From Sedimenticola sp. (GTDB taxonomy: Bacteria > Pseudomonadota > Gammaproteobacteria > Chromatiales > Chromatiaceae): DNA of 36,491 nt. The position numbers and the translations under genes were made by a program. Shown here piece after piece: positions 1 to 10,410 of this stretch; the first letter of the stretch is position 1, and every line of letters begins with the position of its first letter. The stretch is taken from the NCBI GenBank assembly GCA_027026755.1, contig JALVNE010000181.1, positions 1 through 36,491 on the forward strand, written 5' to 3'. The notes beneath the pieces were generated by a model. It was given only the letters and a program-made list of their open reading frames with translations. It did not search any database and was not told where the DNA came from.

Positions 1-150
1 AGTGTCCTCAAGCTCTGCCAATGCCCTTCTCGGCATCCATCTGCCCGCAATCATTTTCCATCCTACCAGGCATGATCAGCCCCTGTGGGAAAAATCAGGA
101 CTCTAAAAACCTATGCCGGGCATGTGGGAACGGGTTATTGCACCGCGGAC

Positions 151-252
151 GGGGTCGGAGTCAAACTGGCTCGATGCCGGTTTGATCCACGGTTTGGGAG
201 TCATCTGATTCCGTGCCTTGTCATGGCTGGCGGATGATTTGACTCCGACCCC
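151..252. repeat. REP-like palindromic element, family A, copy 1
   Basis: Begins GGGGTCGGAGTCAAA and ends with the inverted counterpart TTTGACTCCGACCCC, with a partly conserved core (CATCTGATTCCGTGCC). Two more copies lie at 5267-5370 and 5458-5560. The size of about 102 bp and the outward-facing inverted ends resemble REP/BIME elements mobilised by Y1-type (RAYT) transposases. No such transposase gene is in the window. Confidence 0.75.
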
Positions 253-422
253 TGAACTGCATGACCATCTCCCGACTGTTCACCGACGAGGAATTGGAGA
301 ATCTGCGGCCGGTGGAGACGGGTTGACGCACAGATACGCTGTTTGTGTATGGAACTAGGGAAGCTGCGCCCGGCCTGCGCCGGCAGAAAAATGCCGTTGT
401 TCGAAGCGCCAAGAGGTAAATC

Positions 423-590
423 TGACAAATTGTCATAAATATTACCGGACCACTCAATATCCACTGAATACAGTCATTTTGAGCTGTTATTGAATGTGTA
501 TTCTTCATCATTGTCCTGATATGAATCATCAGCTTTCCCCCAGAAGCAGATGTTGGCAGCCCCTCAAGGAACATTTCTGACATTTTGTCA
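423..590. repeat. Pair of TGACA-N3-TGTCA palindromes
   Basis: TCTGACAAATTGTCATAA at 421-438 and TCTGACATTTTGTCATAA at 576-593 differ in only two central bases. Each is a 5-bp inverted repeat around a 3-bp centre. They could be regulator binding sites or the edges of a small decayed element. The nearest downstream gene is the Met-rich protein, about 260 bp away. Confidence 0.35.
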
Positions 591-811
591 TAAGATTTTC
601 CTGAATGCTGAGACCGAGGCACTGAAACAGAAAGGCAAGCCTATGATAACCAAAGTAAAAAGCTTGCTTGCCGGTGACTTGGCTTTATTCTTGCTTCCAG
701 TATGAGGTGCAAAGATCTTTGACGAGGTTCTTGTCGCCTTTTCGGAGAGGAAAGGCTGGCAGGTTGTTTTTCGGGTAAGGGTCTGCATGGACTGCAATTT
801 TGCGATTTTTG

Positions 812-846
812 TATACTAAAGATTTGAAAACACTGGAACTCAGGAG
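812..846 (+). promoter_or_regulatory. Probable -10 box and RBS of the Met-rich gene
   Basis: TATACT at 812-817 is a good sigma70 -10 match, but the hexamer 17 bp upstream is weak. AGGAG at 842-846 lies 6 bases before the ATG at 853 and fixes that start. Confidence 0.4.
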
Positions 847-852
847 ATAAAG

Positions 853-1440
<588 letters not shown>

Positions 1441-1454
1441 CCCCTGATAATGAT

Positions 1455-1483
1455 CCGGGAAAACTTCTGTCAGGTTTTCCCGG
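1455..1483 (+). terminator. Hairpin after the Met-rich gene
   Basis: CCGGGAAAAC and GTTTTCCCGG form a perfect 10-bp stem around a 9-base loop, 14 bases after the stop codon. The T-run after it is poor (TCTTC), so termination may be weak or RNA-stabilising. Confidence 0.55.
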
Positions 1484-1683
1484 TCTTCAACGGGTTTACA
1501 GGGATGTAGACCACCCACATCAGATAGCTTCCAATGTTACCGGGTACCGCTGAACATGCCCGCGCAGCGGTTTCACCGGGCATCTGCGCTATTTCTTGCT
1601 CATCAAGGACGTGGGGCTATCGATTCAATCGTGGATCCCTATTTGAACGCCGACCCCGGCAGGATTAGCTGTTCCCGGATGAA

Positions 1684-2895
1684 TCATTCGGACTTGCCAT
1701 AATTCTGCTGCACGTAGGTTTCGACGATGCGCTGAAACTCGTCAGCAATGCCTTCACCCTTGAGGGTCACGGTCTTCACTCCGTCCACGTACACCGGCGC
1801 CGCCGGCTGCTCGCCCGTTCCCGGCAGGCTGATGCCGATATTGGCATGTTTGCTTTCACCCGGGCCATTCACCACACAGCCCATGACTGCCACATGCATC
1901 TCTTCCACGCCGGGATATTCGTTGCGCCAGCGGGGCATGCGGGCATCGAGAAAATCCTGGATGTCCTGGGCCAGCTGCTGGAAATAGCTGCTGGTGGTGC
2001 GCCCGCAGCCCGGACAGGCAATAACCTGGGGGGTGAAGGATCGCAGCTCCAGGGCCTGGAGAATCTGCTGGGCCACCTTGACCTCGGTGGTGCGGCTGCC
2101 ACCAGGTTCCGGGGTGAGGGAAATGCGTATGGTGTCCCCTATGCCCTGCTGCAGCAGCACGGACAGGGCTGCGGTGGAAGCCACAATGCCCTTTGAACCC
2201 ATGCCAGCTTCCGTAAGGCCAAGGTGCAGCGCATAATCGCAGCGCTCGGAGAGCATCCGGTAAACGGCAACGAGATCCTGTACGCCGCTCATCTTGCAGG
2301 ACAGGACGATCCGGTCTGCTGACAGCCCCACCGCTTCGGCCTGGGCGGCACTTTCCAGGGCGGAGGCCACCATGATCTCCCGGGTCATCTGGTCCGCATC
2401 CAGGGGATGGGGAGACTGGTGATTCTCATCCATCATGCGCGCCACCAGCTGCTTGTCCATGGAGCCCCAGTTGACGCCGATGCGCACCACTTTTCCATGT
2501 TCGATGGCCTTTTCGATCATGGCATTGAACTGCTCGTCCCGCTTCTCGCCACTGCCCACGTTACCGGGGTTGATGCGGTATTTGGCCAGAGCGCGGGCGC
2601 AATCGGGATATTGCTCCAGCAGGCGATGACCGTTGAAGTGAAAATCTCCCACCAGGGGCACCTTCACGCCCAGGGCATCCAGCTCATTGCGGATGGGGCC
2701 GACGGCCGCGGCTGAGGCCTCATTGTTGACAGTGATTCTCACCAGTTCGGAACCGGCCTTGGCCAGGTCGATGATCTGCGCCACCGTGGCAGCCACATCC
2801 GCCGTATCTGTATTGGTCATGGACTGGACCACTACAGGCGCATTTCCCCCCACAGTGACATTGCCCACCATGACGGCATGAGTTTTCCTGCGCAT
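1684..2895 (-). CDS. ispG: 4-hydroxy-3-methylbut-2-enyl diphosphate synthase (IspG/GcpE)
   Basis: 403 residues, the normal length for the bacterial form. It reduces 2-C-methyl-erythritol 2,4-cyclodiphosphate to HMBPP in the non-mevalonate isoprenoid pathway, using a [4Fe-4S] cluster and flavodoxin or ferredoxin. The cluster cysteines are visible in CPGCGR (about residues 293 and 296) and GCVVNGPGE (about 339), followed by the conserved Glu of NGPGES. The N-terminal [10 protein letters not shown]...[10 protein letters not shown] is the typical start of the TIM-barrel. AGGA lies 6 bases before the ATG. It stands alone here; no other isoprenoid gene is adjacent. Assignment is secure. Confidence 0.97.
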   Translation of the reverse strand: MRRKTHAVMVGNVTVGGNAPVVVQSMTNTDTADVAATVAQIIDLAKAGSELVRITVNNEASAAAVGPIRNELDALGVKVPLVGDFHFNGHRLLEQYPDCARALAKYRINPGNVGSGEKRDEQFNAMIEKAIEHGKVVRIGVNWGSMDKQLVARMMDENHQSPHPLDADQMTREIMVASALESAAQAEAVGLSADRIVLSCKMSGVQDLVAVYRMLSERCDYALHLGLTEAGMGSKGIVASTAALSVLLQQGIGDTIRISLTPEPGGSRTTEVKVAQQILQALELRSFTPQVIACPGCGRTTSSYFQQLAQDIQDFLDARMPRWRNEYPGVEEMHVAVMGCVVNGPGESKHANIGISLPGTGEQPAAPVYVDGVKTVTLKGEGIADEFQRIVETYVQQNYGKSE

Positions 2896-2980
2896 TGTTT
2901 TCCTCTCGGGGTTCAGCGTAGGGATACGCTTAAACCACTGATTTTATTGTATTCTTCATGATACCGCTTTGCGCCATGAC

Positions 2981-3049
2981 TGTAGGTCGGGCTTCAGCCC
3001 GACAGCGGCGGCCACTATGGAGCAATGTCGGACTGAAGTCCGACCTACA
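2981..3049. repeat. REP-like palindromic element, family B, copy 1
   Basis: Starts TGTAGGTCGGGCTTCAGCCCGACA and ends with the inverted form GTCGGACTGAAGTCCGACCTACA in sense (each half is itself palindromic). The same design recurs at 8431-8490 and 29812-29871. It lies between ispG and sqr. Confidence 0.8.
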
Positions 3050-3118
3050 AATACGGATTTTTCCATGATCTGAAGTGGATTCATAACTCATGAGAAGAAT
3101 TAGCGGATCATCATAACG

Positions 3119-3144
3119 CAAAAAGCCCGGCGATTGCCGGGCTT
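3119..3144 (-). terminator. Rho-independent terminator of sqr
   Basis: On the minus strand AAGCCCGGC, a 4-base loop and GCCGGGCTT form a perfect 9-bp GC-rich stem followed by a run of T. It lies 22 bases past the sqr stop codon. Confidence 0.85.
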
Positions 3145-3165
3145 CCAGGCTGTATCTGCGAACGG

Positions 3166-4458
<1,293 letters not shown>

Positions 4459-4662
4459 TTATTATTTGCTGATTGAATCGCGGCGGCTCTTATTCGTGAC
4501 AACGTCGGGCCAGCCGGCGAGGTGAAGGCCGATTATGACAAATCCGCCTGGGATTTGCCATGAGAATCCGGCAAAAAATATATATAAGAATATGATAATC
4601 AAGTAATTTGTGGGACAGAAAGACCACCAGGCCAGCGAGCTTTCATTCGTTCTCCACAGGAT

Positions 4663-4695
4663 ATTGAAAAAGTCCCTCCCTGGACTTTACTCAAT
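4663..4695. repeat. Hairpin repeat, family C, copy 1 (possible terminator)
   Basis: ATTGAAAAAGTCC and GGACTTTACTCAAT form an imperfect stem around a short C-rich loop, starting 8 bases past the stop of the DUF302 gene. A clear relative is at 18846-18877, so this is a dispersed element that may also end DUF302 transcription. Confidence 0.5.
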
Positions 4696-4702
4696 CACGG
4701 AA

Positions 4703-5227
4703 TCAAAGATCGCCGGTCACGCCCGCGTCCACGATGCTGTAGATGGTATCGCGCACCTTGAGGGCCAGCGGCTGCAGATCCTTGGGCAGATCCACGCCCT
4801 TGACCATCATGTCCAGGTTCATGGTGACGATCCAGCCCTGCCCCTTGGAGTCCTTCACCACCGCAATGCGGCAGGGAAGAAAACCAGCAAAAATGATGTC
4901 ATGCTCCACCATTTTCTTGGCGATGAGCGCGTCGCAAAAAGCAAGGATGCGCATGTAATTGGCTTTCTCACCCATGGCCTTCACCTGCTCGGAAAGCGGC
5001 AGATCGGCCACCAGTTTGAAATTCAGGGTATTGGCGCGCAGCATCATGGAATCAATGGCATCTTCCACAGATACATCGTCGTTGATCTTGAACTTCTGAA
5101 TGCTGGCCTGAACCATTTTCTGCATCATGGCCTTGTCTATTTCGGGTGCGGCAGACGCCTTCTTTTCTTCCGCCCAGGCGGATGCGGACATCAGCAGGGC
5201 TAGACCAATAGCCAAAATCTTCTTCAT
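4703..5227 (-). CDS. Exported DUF302 protein
   Basis: 174 residues from the ATG at 5227; AGGAG lies 8 bases upstream, whereas the longer open frame has no SD and runs into a REP element. Residues 1-20 (MKKILAIGLALLMSASAWA) are a signal peptide. The core, with NTLNFKLVADLPLSEQVKA, a CDALIAKKMVEHD helix, PCRIAVVKD and an N-LDMM strand, matches the DUF302 fold. DUF302 proteins have no settled function, but they are frequent near sulfur-oxidation genes, which fits sqr being next on the same strand. Two cysteines (in AFCDA and LPCRI) could bind a ligand or metal. A gap of over 200 bp separates it from sqr, so a separate transcript is likely. Confidence 0.8.
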   Translation of the reverse strand: MKKILAIGLALLMSASAWAEEKKASAAPEIDKAMMQKMVQASIQKFKINDDVSVEDAIDSMMLRANTLNFKLVADLPLSEQVKAMGEKANYMRILAFCDALIAKKMVEHDIIFAGFLPCRIAVVKDSKGQGWIVTMNLDMMVKGVDLPKDLQPLALKVRDTIYSIVDAGVTGDL

Positions 5228-5266
5228 GACAGAACTCCTCGTTCTCGATTTGGTTGTTTTGCGGAC

Positions 5267-5370
5267 GGGGTCGGAGTCAAATCGGGATGGCGTCAGATAG
5301 AAATCAGATGGTTTGAAAATCATCTGATTCCGTTCCAGGCAATGACTCGGGGTGATTTGACTCCGACCCC
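5267..5370. repeat. REP-like palindromic element, family A, copy 2
   Basis: Same inverted ends as copy 1 (GGGGTCGGAGTCAAAT / ATTTGACTCCGACCCC), with the core AGAAATCAGATGG. It is paired with copy 3, 87 bp away, in the same orientation: a tandem BIME-like arrangement between the DUF302 gene and mscS. Confidence 0.8.
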
Positions 5371-5457
5371 TGAAGTATTCCGATGGTACCGGAATCGATG
5401 GGAGCGTCATATTGTGGAAAACCACAACTCAGGCCGGTCCTGAAGCAGCCTAGGGTC

Positions 5458-5560
5458 GGGGTCGGAGTCAAATCGGGATGGCGTCAGGTAGAAATCAGAT
5501 GATTTGGCAATCATCCGATTCCGTTTCATGTCATGCTCGGGATGATTTGACTCCGACCCC
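5458..5560. repeat. REP-like palindromic element, family A, copy 3
   Basis: Near-identical to copy 2 over its full 103 bp, differing at scattered core positions. It ends 12 bp from the stop codon of the mscS-type gene and could act as that gene's transcript end. Confidence 0.8.
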
Positions 5561-5572
5561 TGCAATGCAATG

Positions 5573-6631
5573 TCATTGGCCGCCTTCCATCTGACAAAGC
5601 AGCGGCGTCTGCAGGGCAATGCCCTGTTCCCTGGCGGCCTTGAGCACCAGGGCCAGCATCAGCTGGCGGATCTTCAGTACATGGCGGGTTTCCTTGATGT
5701 AGTAGAAACAGGTCCACTGTACGGCATAGTCTCCTCCTCGGGTGGCGCGAACTTCGACCTCATACTGATTCTCTATGGGCAGGTCGGGATCTTCCCTGGC
5801 ATATTCCATGACCTGTTGAAACAGGTCCTTCACCTGCTCTTCGGTTACCGAATAGGCAACATTGATGTTCAAGGCTTCGCGCAAGCCCTTGGCCGAGGCA
5901 AAACGCGACAGATTATGTACCGTCATGCCGCGCAGCTTGCTGTTCTGGATCAGAATGCGGTGATTATTGGCCAGATGCAGAATCTCGGTGAAAAACACCT
6001 TGGTGCGGAACACCATGCCGATCTGATTGCTGTCGTCCCCGAGCTGGATGATGTCCCCCTCCGCCACCAGGCGGCTGTTGAGAATCACCAGACCACTCAC
6101 CAGGTCCGGCACCCAGGAAGACTGGGTAATGGCCAACATGACACCGATGACGCCCAGCACTCCCCCGGCTTCCAGAAGGGTGCTGAAACCCAGGATGCGA
6201 ATCACCGCCACCAGGGTGACGACGGCAATCACCCCACCGGCGATGAGCGTGAGCAGACGGGAGTTATAGGTTTCGACAAAAATGGTTTCGTCTCCCCGTT
6301 GGCGTTCCCCGCCCCAGCGACGGCGTATGAGCCGGGCAATGAAATAGAAGGTCAGCCAGGCGATATAAATGGCCAGCATCACGCCCAGGGTGCGGGGGAT
6401 CCACACCGCACCGCTGCCAGGATGCATGATGGCGCTGCTGATGATGATAACCAGGGCAATGACATTGGCGGCGCGAAACAGGTTCAGGCGGCTGCGGAAA
6501 AGGCCCTCGTCATCATGCTCGGGAAAAATGAACTTCAGCAAGCTGCGGGAAAACACCAACAGCAGCAGGTTGGCCCCCAGCAGCAAGAGCTCCGTGCCGG
6601 AGAAATAAGCATACAAGCTGTCAATATTCAT
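5573..6631 (-). CDS. MscS-family mechanosensitive channel
   Basis: 352 residues. Four hydrophobic segments lie in the first 180 residues (about 10-30, 55-75, 80-105, 130-180). The last contains the Gly/Ala-rich GGVLGVIGVMLAITQSS, corresponding to the pore-lining TM3 of MscS. It runs into the conserved LVSGLVILNSRLVAEGDIIQL beta-domain, followed by an alpha/beta C-terminal domain. It would open under membrane tension to release solutes. The start codon overlaps the stop of the upstream RCK channel gene by 4 bp (ATGA), so the two are translationally coupled, which suggests joint handling of ions and turgor. The specific MscS subgroup is not resolved. Confidence 0.9.
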   Translation of the reverse strand: MNIDSLYAYFSGTELLLLGANLLLLVFSRSLLKFIFPEHDDEGLFRSRLNLFRAANVIALVIIISSAIMHPGSGAVWIPRTLGVMLAIYIAWLTFYFIARLIRRRWGGERQRGDETIFVETYNSRLLTLIAGGVIAVVTLVAVIRILGFSTLLEAGGVLGVIGVMLAITQSSWVPDLVSGLVILNSRLVAEGDIIQLGDDSNQIGMVFRTKVFFTEILHLANNHRILIQNSKLRGMTVHNLSRFASAKGLREALNINVAYSVTEEQVKDLFQQVMEYAREDPDLPIENQYEVEVRATRGGDYAVQWTCFYYIKETRHVLKIRQLMLALVLKAAREQGIALQTPLLCQMEGGQ

Positions 6632-8331
6632 GTCCTGGCTCTCTTAGCGAATTTGCGCCATATCCAGCTGCGGGGCTTGTCCTCCCCGGTCAGGACATAG
6701 TCCAGGGTTGGCCCATGACAGAGTATCCACTCCATGGTGGAAAACGCATGCCGGGTTCCGCAGAACAACAGCTTGTCCCCGGCCAGCAGTTCCGTGTCCT
6801 CACCGGGTAGCAGTTCCCGGCTGTTGCGGCTTATTCTGAGCAAGGCGATACAGTTGAGGGAGCGCCCGAGGTTTCCGGGGTCGCGCATGACATCCCCCAG
6901 ACGCACCACCCTGCCCTGCTCCAGGGCTTCATCGATGGCGCAGTGTTTTCGCTGGGCAAAATCGAACTCCTGGATCATGGGCACGCGATGATCCACCAGT
7001 CCGGCAATGCGGCTGATGAGGGCGCAGGCCCAGTCCTCCTCCTGGTAGGCCGCCAGGCTCATGAACTCGTAGAGCATGGGAGTCGCCAGCAGTACGCGGA
7101 TCTTCTCCGCCACGATGGCGCTGGGATGCATCACCATATCGGCGTGGACCGCCTGGAACAGGGTGTCGTTCTCCCGGTAGTTCTGCCGCGCGATGACAAA
7201 CAGCTTGTTGGTCATGGCCTTGGCTGTCATGACGATGGACAGATTGTTGGCATCATTGTCCGTGCCGGCAACGATGCCGACGGCATGCTGGATATCGGCT
7301 TCGAGAAGGGTATCCTCTTCCGTGCCCACGCCTCTGACCACGCCCTGCCGGGGTTCGCCGGTTTTCTCCGGCGTGGCTTCCATGACCGTGATGGAGATGT
7401 CTTCCTTGTTAAGCCGCTTGAACACGGCTTTGCCAAAGCGCCCGTAACCGCCAATGATCCAGTGACCATGGGTGGGTGGATACACGGGATCAGGCAGCAG
7501 GGTGCCGGGTTTGGCCGTGAGCCAGCGCTGCAGCAGATACAATCCCGGCGTCTGCAGGGCGGTGGAAAGGTACTTGGCGAAAGTATCGAAAGGGTCAATG
7601 ATGAAATCCGTGCCAAAGGAAGCCATATTGGCCTCCACCTCATGAGAGTCTGCCCGGCAGATGACCGTGATATGGGGATTGAGCAGCTTGGCGGTAATGG
7701 CAATCTTCAGATTGACATCATTGCTGTTGGTCAGGGCCACGATACCCGCGCACTGGGGATGCTTGAGGCCAGCCTCCAGAAGGTGCCGGGGCGTTCGCGC
7801 GTTGGCATGCAGCGCGGGCACGAAATCGCGCAGATTCTGCAGCTTGAGCAGATTGATCTTGTCTTCATTGATATCCACGACCACCACATGCTGGCCCCGT
7901 TCCGTCAGCGCCAGAGCCAGCTCCCGTCCGGTTTCACCGTAGCCGCAGAGAATATAAAAGGGTTCGCCCAGATTACGGATACGCTGGGCGAAGCGCCTTT
8001 CCTTGATGGCGTGCTGAAAAGTCTTGTCCTGCAACAGCGTCAGTATGGTACCGATGGCATACAGCCAGGCCACGACGGACAGATAGATGCACAGCGTCAC
8101 CCAGGCCCGCTGCACATCAGTGAACTCATAAGGCACCTCGCCGAACCCAATGGTGGTGGACATGAAGCTTACGAAGTAGAACGCATGGAAGAAATCCATG
8201 TGCCAGGGGTTGCCCTGAGCGTCCTGCCCCGGAATCAGCACCAGCCCCAGCACGGAAACCGCATAGACCAGCACCAGGGTCAGCAGCGGGCGGCGCATGC
8301 GCCGCAGGACAAGGAAGACGATATTGTCCAT
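6628..8331 (-). CDS. Potassium channel with two RCK/TrkA-N domains
   Basis: 567 residues. Two transmembrane helices (about 13-35 and 72-98) flank a pore loop with the filter TTIGFGEV at residues 59-66, a K+ channel variant (GFG for GYG). Two cytoplasmic Rossmann RCK domains follow, marked by ILCGYGETGRELALAL near 130 and WIIGGYGRFGKAVFKRL near 300, and then a TrkA-C-like end. It is expected to be a ligand-gated K+ channel or K+ uptake component in the inner membrane. The fused tandem RCK layout resembles BK-type and some bacterial Kch-like channels. The downstream mscS gene overlaps it by 4 bp. Confidence 0.9.
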   Translation of the reverse strand: MDNIVFLVLRRMRRPLLTLVLVYAVSVLGLVLIPGQDAQGNPWHMDFFHAFYFVSFMSTTIGFGEVPYEFTDVQRAWVTLCIYLSVVAWLYAIGTILTLLQDKTFQHAIKERRFAQRIRNLGEPFYILCGYGETGRELALALTERGQHVVVVDINEDKINLLKLQNLRDFVPALHANARTPRHLLEAGLKHPQCAGIVALTNSNDVNLKIAITAKLLNPHITVICRADSHEVEANMASFGTDFIIDPFDTFAKYLSTALQTPGLYLLQRWLTAKPGTLLPDPVYPPTHGHWIIGGYGRFGKAVFKRLNKEDISITVMEATPEKTGEPRQGVVRGVGTEEDTLLEADIQHAVGIVAGTDNDANNLSIVMTAKAMTNKLFVIARQNYRENDTLFQAVHADMVMHPSAIVAEKIRVLLATPMLYEFMSLAAYQEEDWACALISRIAGLVDHRVPMIQEFDFAQRKHCAIDEALEQGRVVRLGDVMRDPGNLGRSLNCIALLRISRNSRELLPGEDTELLAGDKLLFCGTRHAFSTMEWILCHGPTLDYVLTGEDKPRSWIWRKFAKRART

Positions 8332-8430
8332 GCCTAGTGTTTCTTCCAGGTGATGATTACAAGTTTAGTCTGCATGTCTGCGTTCATGATGGCACACACA
8401 TCGGCAAGCAATTTGAAATGACACTCACCT

Positions 8431-8490
8431 ATAGGTCGGACTTCAGTCCGACACCCAAGGGTGAATTCTCGGGCAAAAGCCCGACCTACA
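8431..8490. repeat. REP-like palindromic element, family B, copy 2
   Basis: ATAGGTCGGACTTCAGTCCGACA at the left and a GTCGGGC-type arm ending CCGACCTACA at the right, matching the copies at 2981 and 29812. It lies between the channel gene and the small membrane protein gene. Confidence 0.78.
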
Positions 8491-8561
8491 ACCATGGCGT
8501 TGTTTTGCATTGCGATGCATAAACGGGTCGGTCAAAACCATTCCGCACAGACTTAAGCACA

Positions 8562-8945
8562 CTAACGGCGCAACATCACCGTCTCGATGACCAGCAACAC
8601 CACGGAGATGACATTTGCCAGCATGGCGCCACCGCTCAGGGACACGATGCTGGCCATGGCCGAAGGCGTCAGGCCGGAAGCGGAGATATGCTCCACCCAC
8701 ATCCACACCACAGAAGCCGCCACCAGCTGCAGCACCGCTACCAGACTGGTAGAGAGCAGCACCGCGCCCAGCTGGCTGCGATCACCAAACTTCAGCAAAG
8801 TGGCAATGATATTGACGATGAGCACGGCGAACAGCTCGTACACGTTGTGATGCACGGGATCGTCGATCTCGCCCACGAAGAAACCAAAATTTAGAGTAAG
8901 AGACAGGACGATGAAAAAACCAAAGACGACTTTTTCCGGATTCAT
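8562..8945 (-). CDS. Small four-helix membrane protein (DUF6394-like)
   Basis: 127 residues from the ATG at 8945, chosen because MNPEKVVFGFFIVLSLTLNFG gives a clean membrane start and GGCGGAA lies upstream; the longer frame adds 36 non-conserved-looking residues. Hydrophobic segments are at about 6-24, 33-52, 60-82 and 95-122. Conserved-looking motifs are HHNVYELFAVLIVN and LKFGDRSQLGAVLL. From memory it resembles the DUF6394 family, often found near ion-channel genes, but I cannot confirm that by search. Function unknown; its position beside the K+ channel suggests an ion or osmotic role. Confidence 0.7.
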   Translation of the reverse strand: MNPEKVVFGFFIVLSLTLNFGFFVGEIDDPVHHNVYELFAVLIVNIIATLLKFGDRSQLGAVLLSTSLVAVLQLVAASVVWMWVEHISASGLTPSAMASIVSLSGGAMLANVISVVLLVIETVMLRR

Positions 8946-9157
8946 GGCAGTTTCCGCCGAGTATCGTTTAGGTCGCTGGAATGTAGCAGGAAACGGCATC
9001 AAGTGGAAAGCCCAAGGGTCCAGCGCCAAACGGTATCGTGACAAGCTTGTCATCCCTCCTCATCGCCCCTTCCTGGTCTAAAGTCGTTACAAAAAGCAGG
9101 TCAACCGCCGCCCCCGGCGAGGTTGAACATCACCATGGAAAGACCAGGAGAGCCCCC

Positions 9158-9442
9158 ATGAGCCAGCGCAAACTGTACATTGCCGCTTACGACATCTCCC
9201 ACGCCCGCCGCCTGCGCCAGGCACTGAAAATCCTCAAAGGCTACGCCTGTGGCCGGCAGAAATCCGTGTTTGAGTGTTACCTGACCCCCACCGAATACTG
9301 GGAACTCATCGAACAAATGCGCGAACTGATCGATGAAAGCAACGACAGATTCCTCCTTTATCGCCACCACCCTAGCCTTGCCGCCCGCATGCTCGGGAAG
9401 GCCGTGGCGCCCTGCGATCCTGAATGGTTTTATGTGGGTTGA
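9158..9442 (+). CDS. cas2: Cas2 (first copy)
   Basis: 94 residues from the ATG at 9158; AGGAG at 9146-9150 fixes the start. The ferredoxin-like beginning KLYIAAYDISHARRLRQALKILKGYACGRQKSVFECYL has the YDI Asp and the arginine-rich first helix typical of Cas2. In known systems a Cas2 dimer bridges two Cas1 dimers to integrate spacers. It is the first gene of a four-gene adaptation cluster and ends 5 bp before cas1. It differs clearly from the second Cas2 at 11185 (for example QKSVFECYL against QYSVFLFEG), so the two are diverged paralogues rather than a recent duplication. Confidence 0.93.
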   Translation: MSQRKLYIAAYDISHARRLRQALKILKGYACGRQKSVFECYLTPTEYWELIEQMRELIDESNDRFLLYRHHPSLAARMLGKAVAPCDPEWFYVG

Positions 9443-9447
9443 CGGCC

Positions 9448-10410
9448 ATGAGTACCCTCTATTGTGACCGCCAGGTACTGGCCATAGAGCGCGAAGGCGC
9501 CAGCATTGTACTGCGGGACTCCGAAGGCCGCAGAAACAACCTGCCCCTGAATATGCTTGAGCGCATCGTGATACGCGGCAGCGTCGAAATCGACACCTCC
9601 ACCCTGGCGCATCTGGCCGAAAAAGGTATCGTCATCGCCATACTCTCGGGCCGCCACCACAAACTCCAGGCCCAGGTTAGCGGCGGCCCGGGCAAGGAAG
9701 CATTGCGGCGTATCGGCCAGGTACGCGCTCACGATGACCCTGTCTGGACAAGCAACTGGAACCGGCTGCTGCTGGCGCGAAAACTGCGTAGCCAGCGCCG
9801 AATGCTGCAACAAGCCCTGGAACAGCGTCCCGACTGCCGCCATGCCCTGAGCAAAGGCATGGAAGCCATCGACGCCACCTGGATACGGTTGAAATCAGAG
9901 CATCCCGATCCCGCGACCCTGCTGGGCATGGAAGGTGGCGCGGCGCGAGTCTATTTCGACAGCCTGTCCGTCCTGTTTCCGCCATCCCTGAACTTTTCCG
10001 GGCGCAATCGCCGGCCACCGCGCGACCCCGTGAACGCCGTGCTTTCGCTAGGATACACCCTCCTGCATAACGAAGCCGCCCAAGCCGCCTGGGCAACCGG
10101 GTTGGACCCTTACATCGGCTTCTACCACAAACCTGCCCATGGCCGGGAATCCCTGGCCTCAGACCTGATAGAACCATTACGCGCCCACATCGACCGACTC
10201 TGCTGGGACCTGTTTCGCAAACGGACGCTGACCAGCGAACATTTCAGCCGCCAGGGAAAGGCCTGTCTGCTCAACAAGCGTGGCCGGCATCATTTCTACG
10301 CCGCCTACGAACAGCTCGCGCCCCCAATGCGCCGCGCCCTGCGACGCACCGCCACCACCCTGGCCAAGCGCTTTGCCCAATATCCAGCCCCTGGGGAGGA
10401 AAACCAATGA
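9448..10410 (+). CDS. cas1: Cas1 integrase (catalytically intact)
   Basis: 320 residues from the ATG at 9448, which begins MSTLYCDRQV after the cas2 stop. The metal-binding residues of Cas1 are all present: Glu about 162 in LLGMEGGAARVYF, His about 227 in GFYHKPAHGRESLA, and Asp about 239 and Glu about 242 in SDLIEPLR. The N-terminal beta-sheet domain spans roughly 1-90 and the helical catalytic domain the rest. It integrates new spacers at the leader end of the array together with Cas2. It overlaps the next gene by 4 bp (ATGA), so the active Cas1 and its inactive relative are translationally coupled. Confidence 0.95.
   Translation: MSTLYCDRQVLAIEREGASIVLRDSEGRRNNLPLNMLERIVIRGSVEIDTSTLAHLAEKGIVIAILSGRHHKLQAQVSGGPGKEALRRIGQVRAHDDPVWTSNWNRLLLARKLRSQRRMLQQALEQRPDCRHALSKGMEAIDATWIRLKSEHPDPATLLGMEGGAARVYFDSLSVLFPPSLNFSGRNRRPPRDPVNAVLSLGYTLLHNEAAQAAWATGLDPYIGFYHKPAHGRESLASDLIEPLRAHIDRLCWDLFRKRTLTSEHFSRQGKACLLNKRGRHHFYAAYEQLAPPMRRALRRTATTLAKRFAQYPAPGEENQ

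Larger units (their letters stand above)
1..852. other. Region without a convincing gene
   Basis: No reading frame in this stretch has a recognisable protein, and those present look like chance frames. It holds one REP-like element (151-252), two copies of a TGACA-N3-TGTCA palindrome (423-435 and 578-590), and the likely promoter and ribosome binding site of the Met-rich gene at its right end. A 21-codon frame starting near 260 and ending with TGA near 325 could be a gene remnant but is too short to assign. Confidence 0.6.

Noticed and set aside
260..325. 21-codon frame MTISRLFTDEELENLRPVETG
   Set aside because: Too short to assign and with no clear RBS; possibly a piece of an old gene next to a REP element.
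1486..1683. Possible gene remnant between the Met-rich gene and ispG
   Set aside because: No frame longer than a few dozen codons and no recognisable motif.
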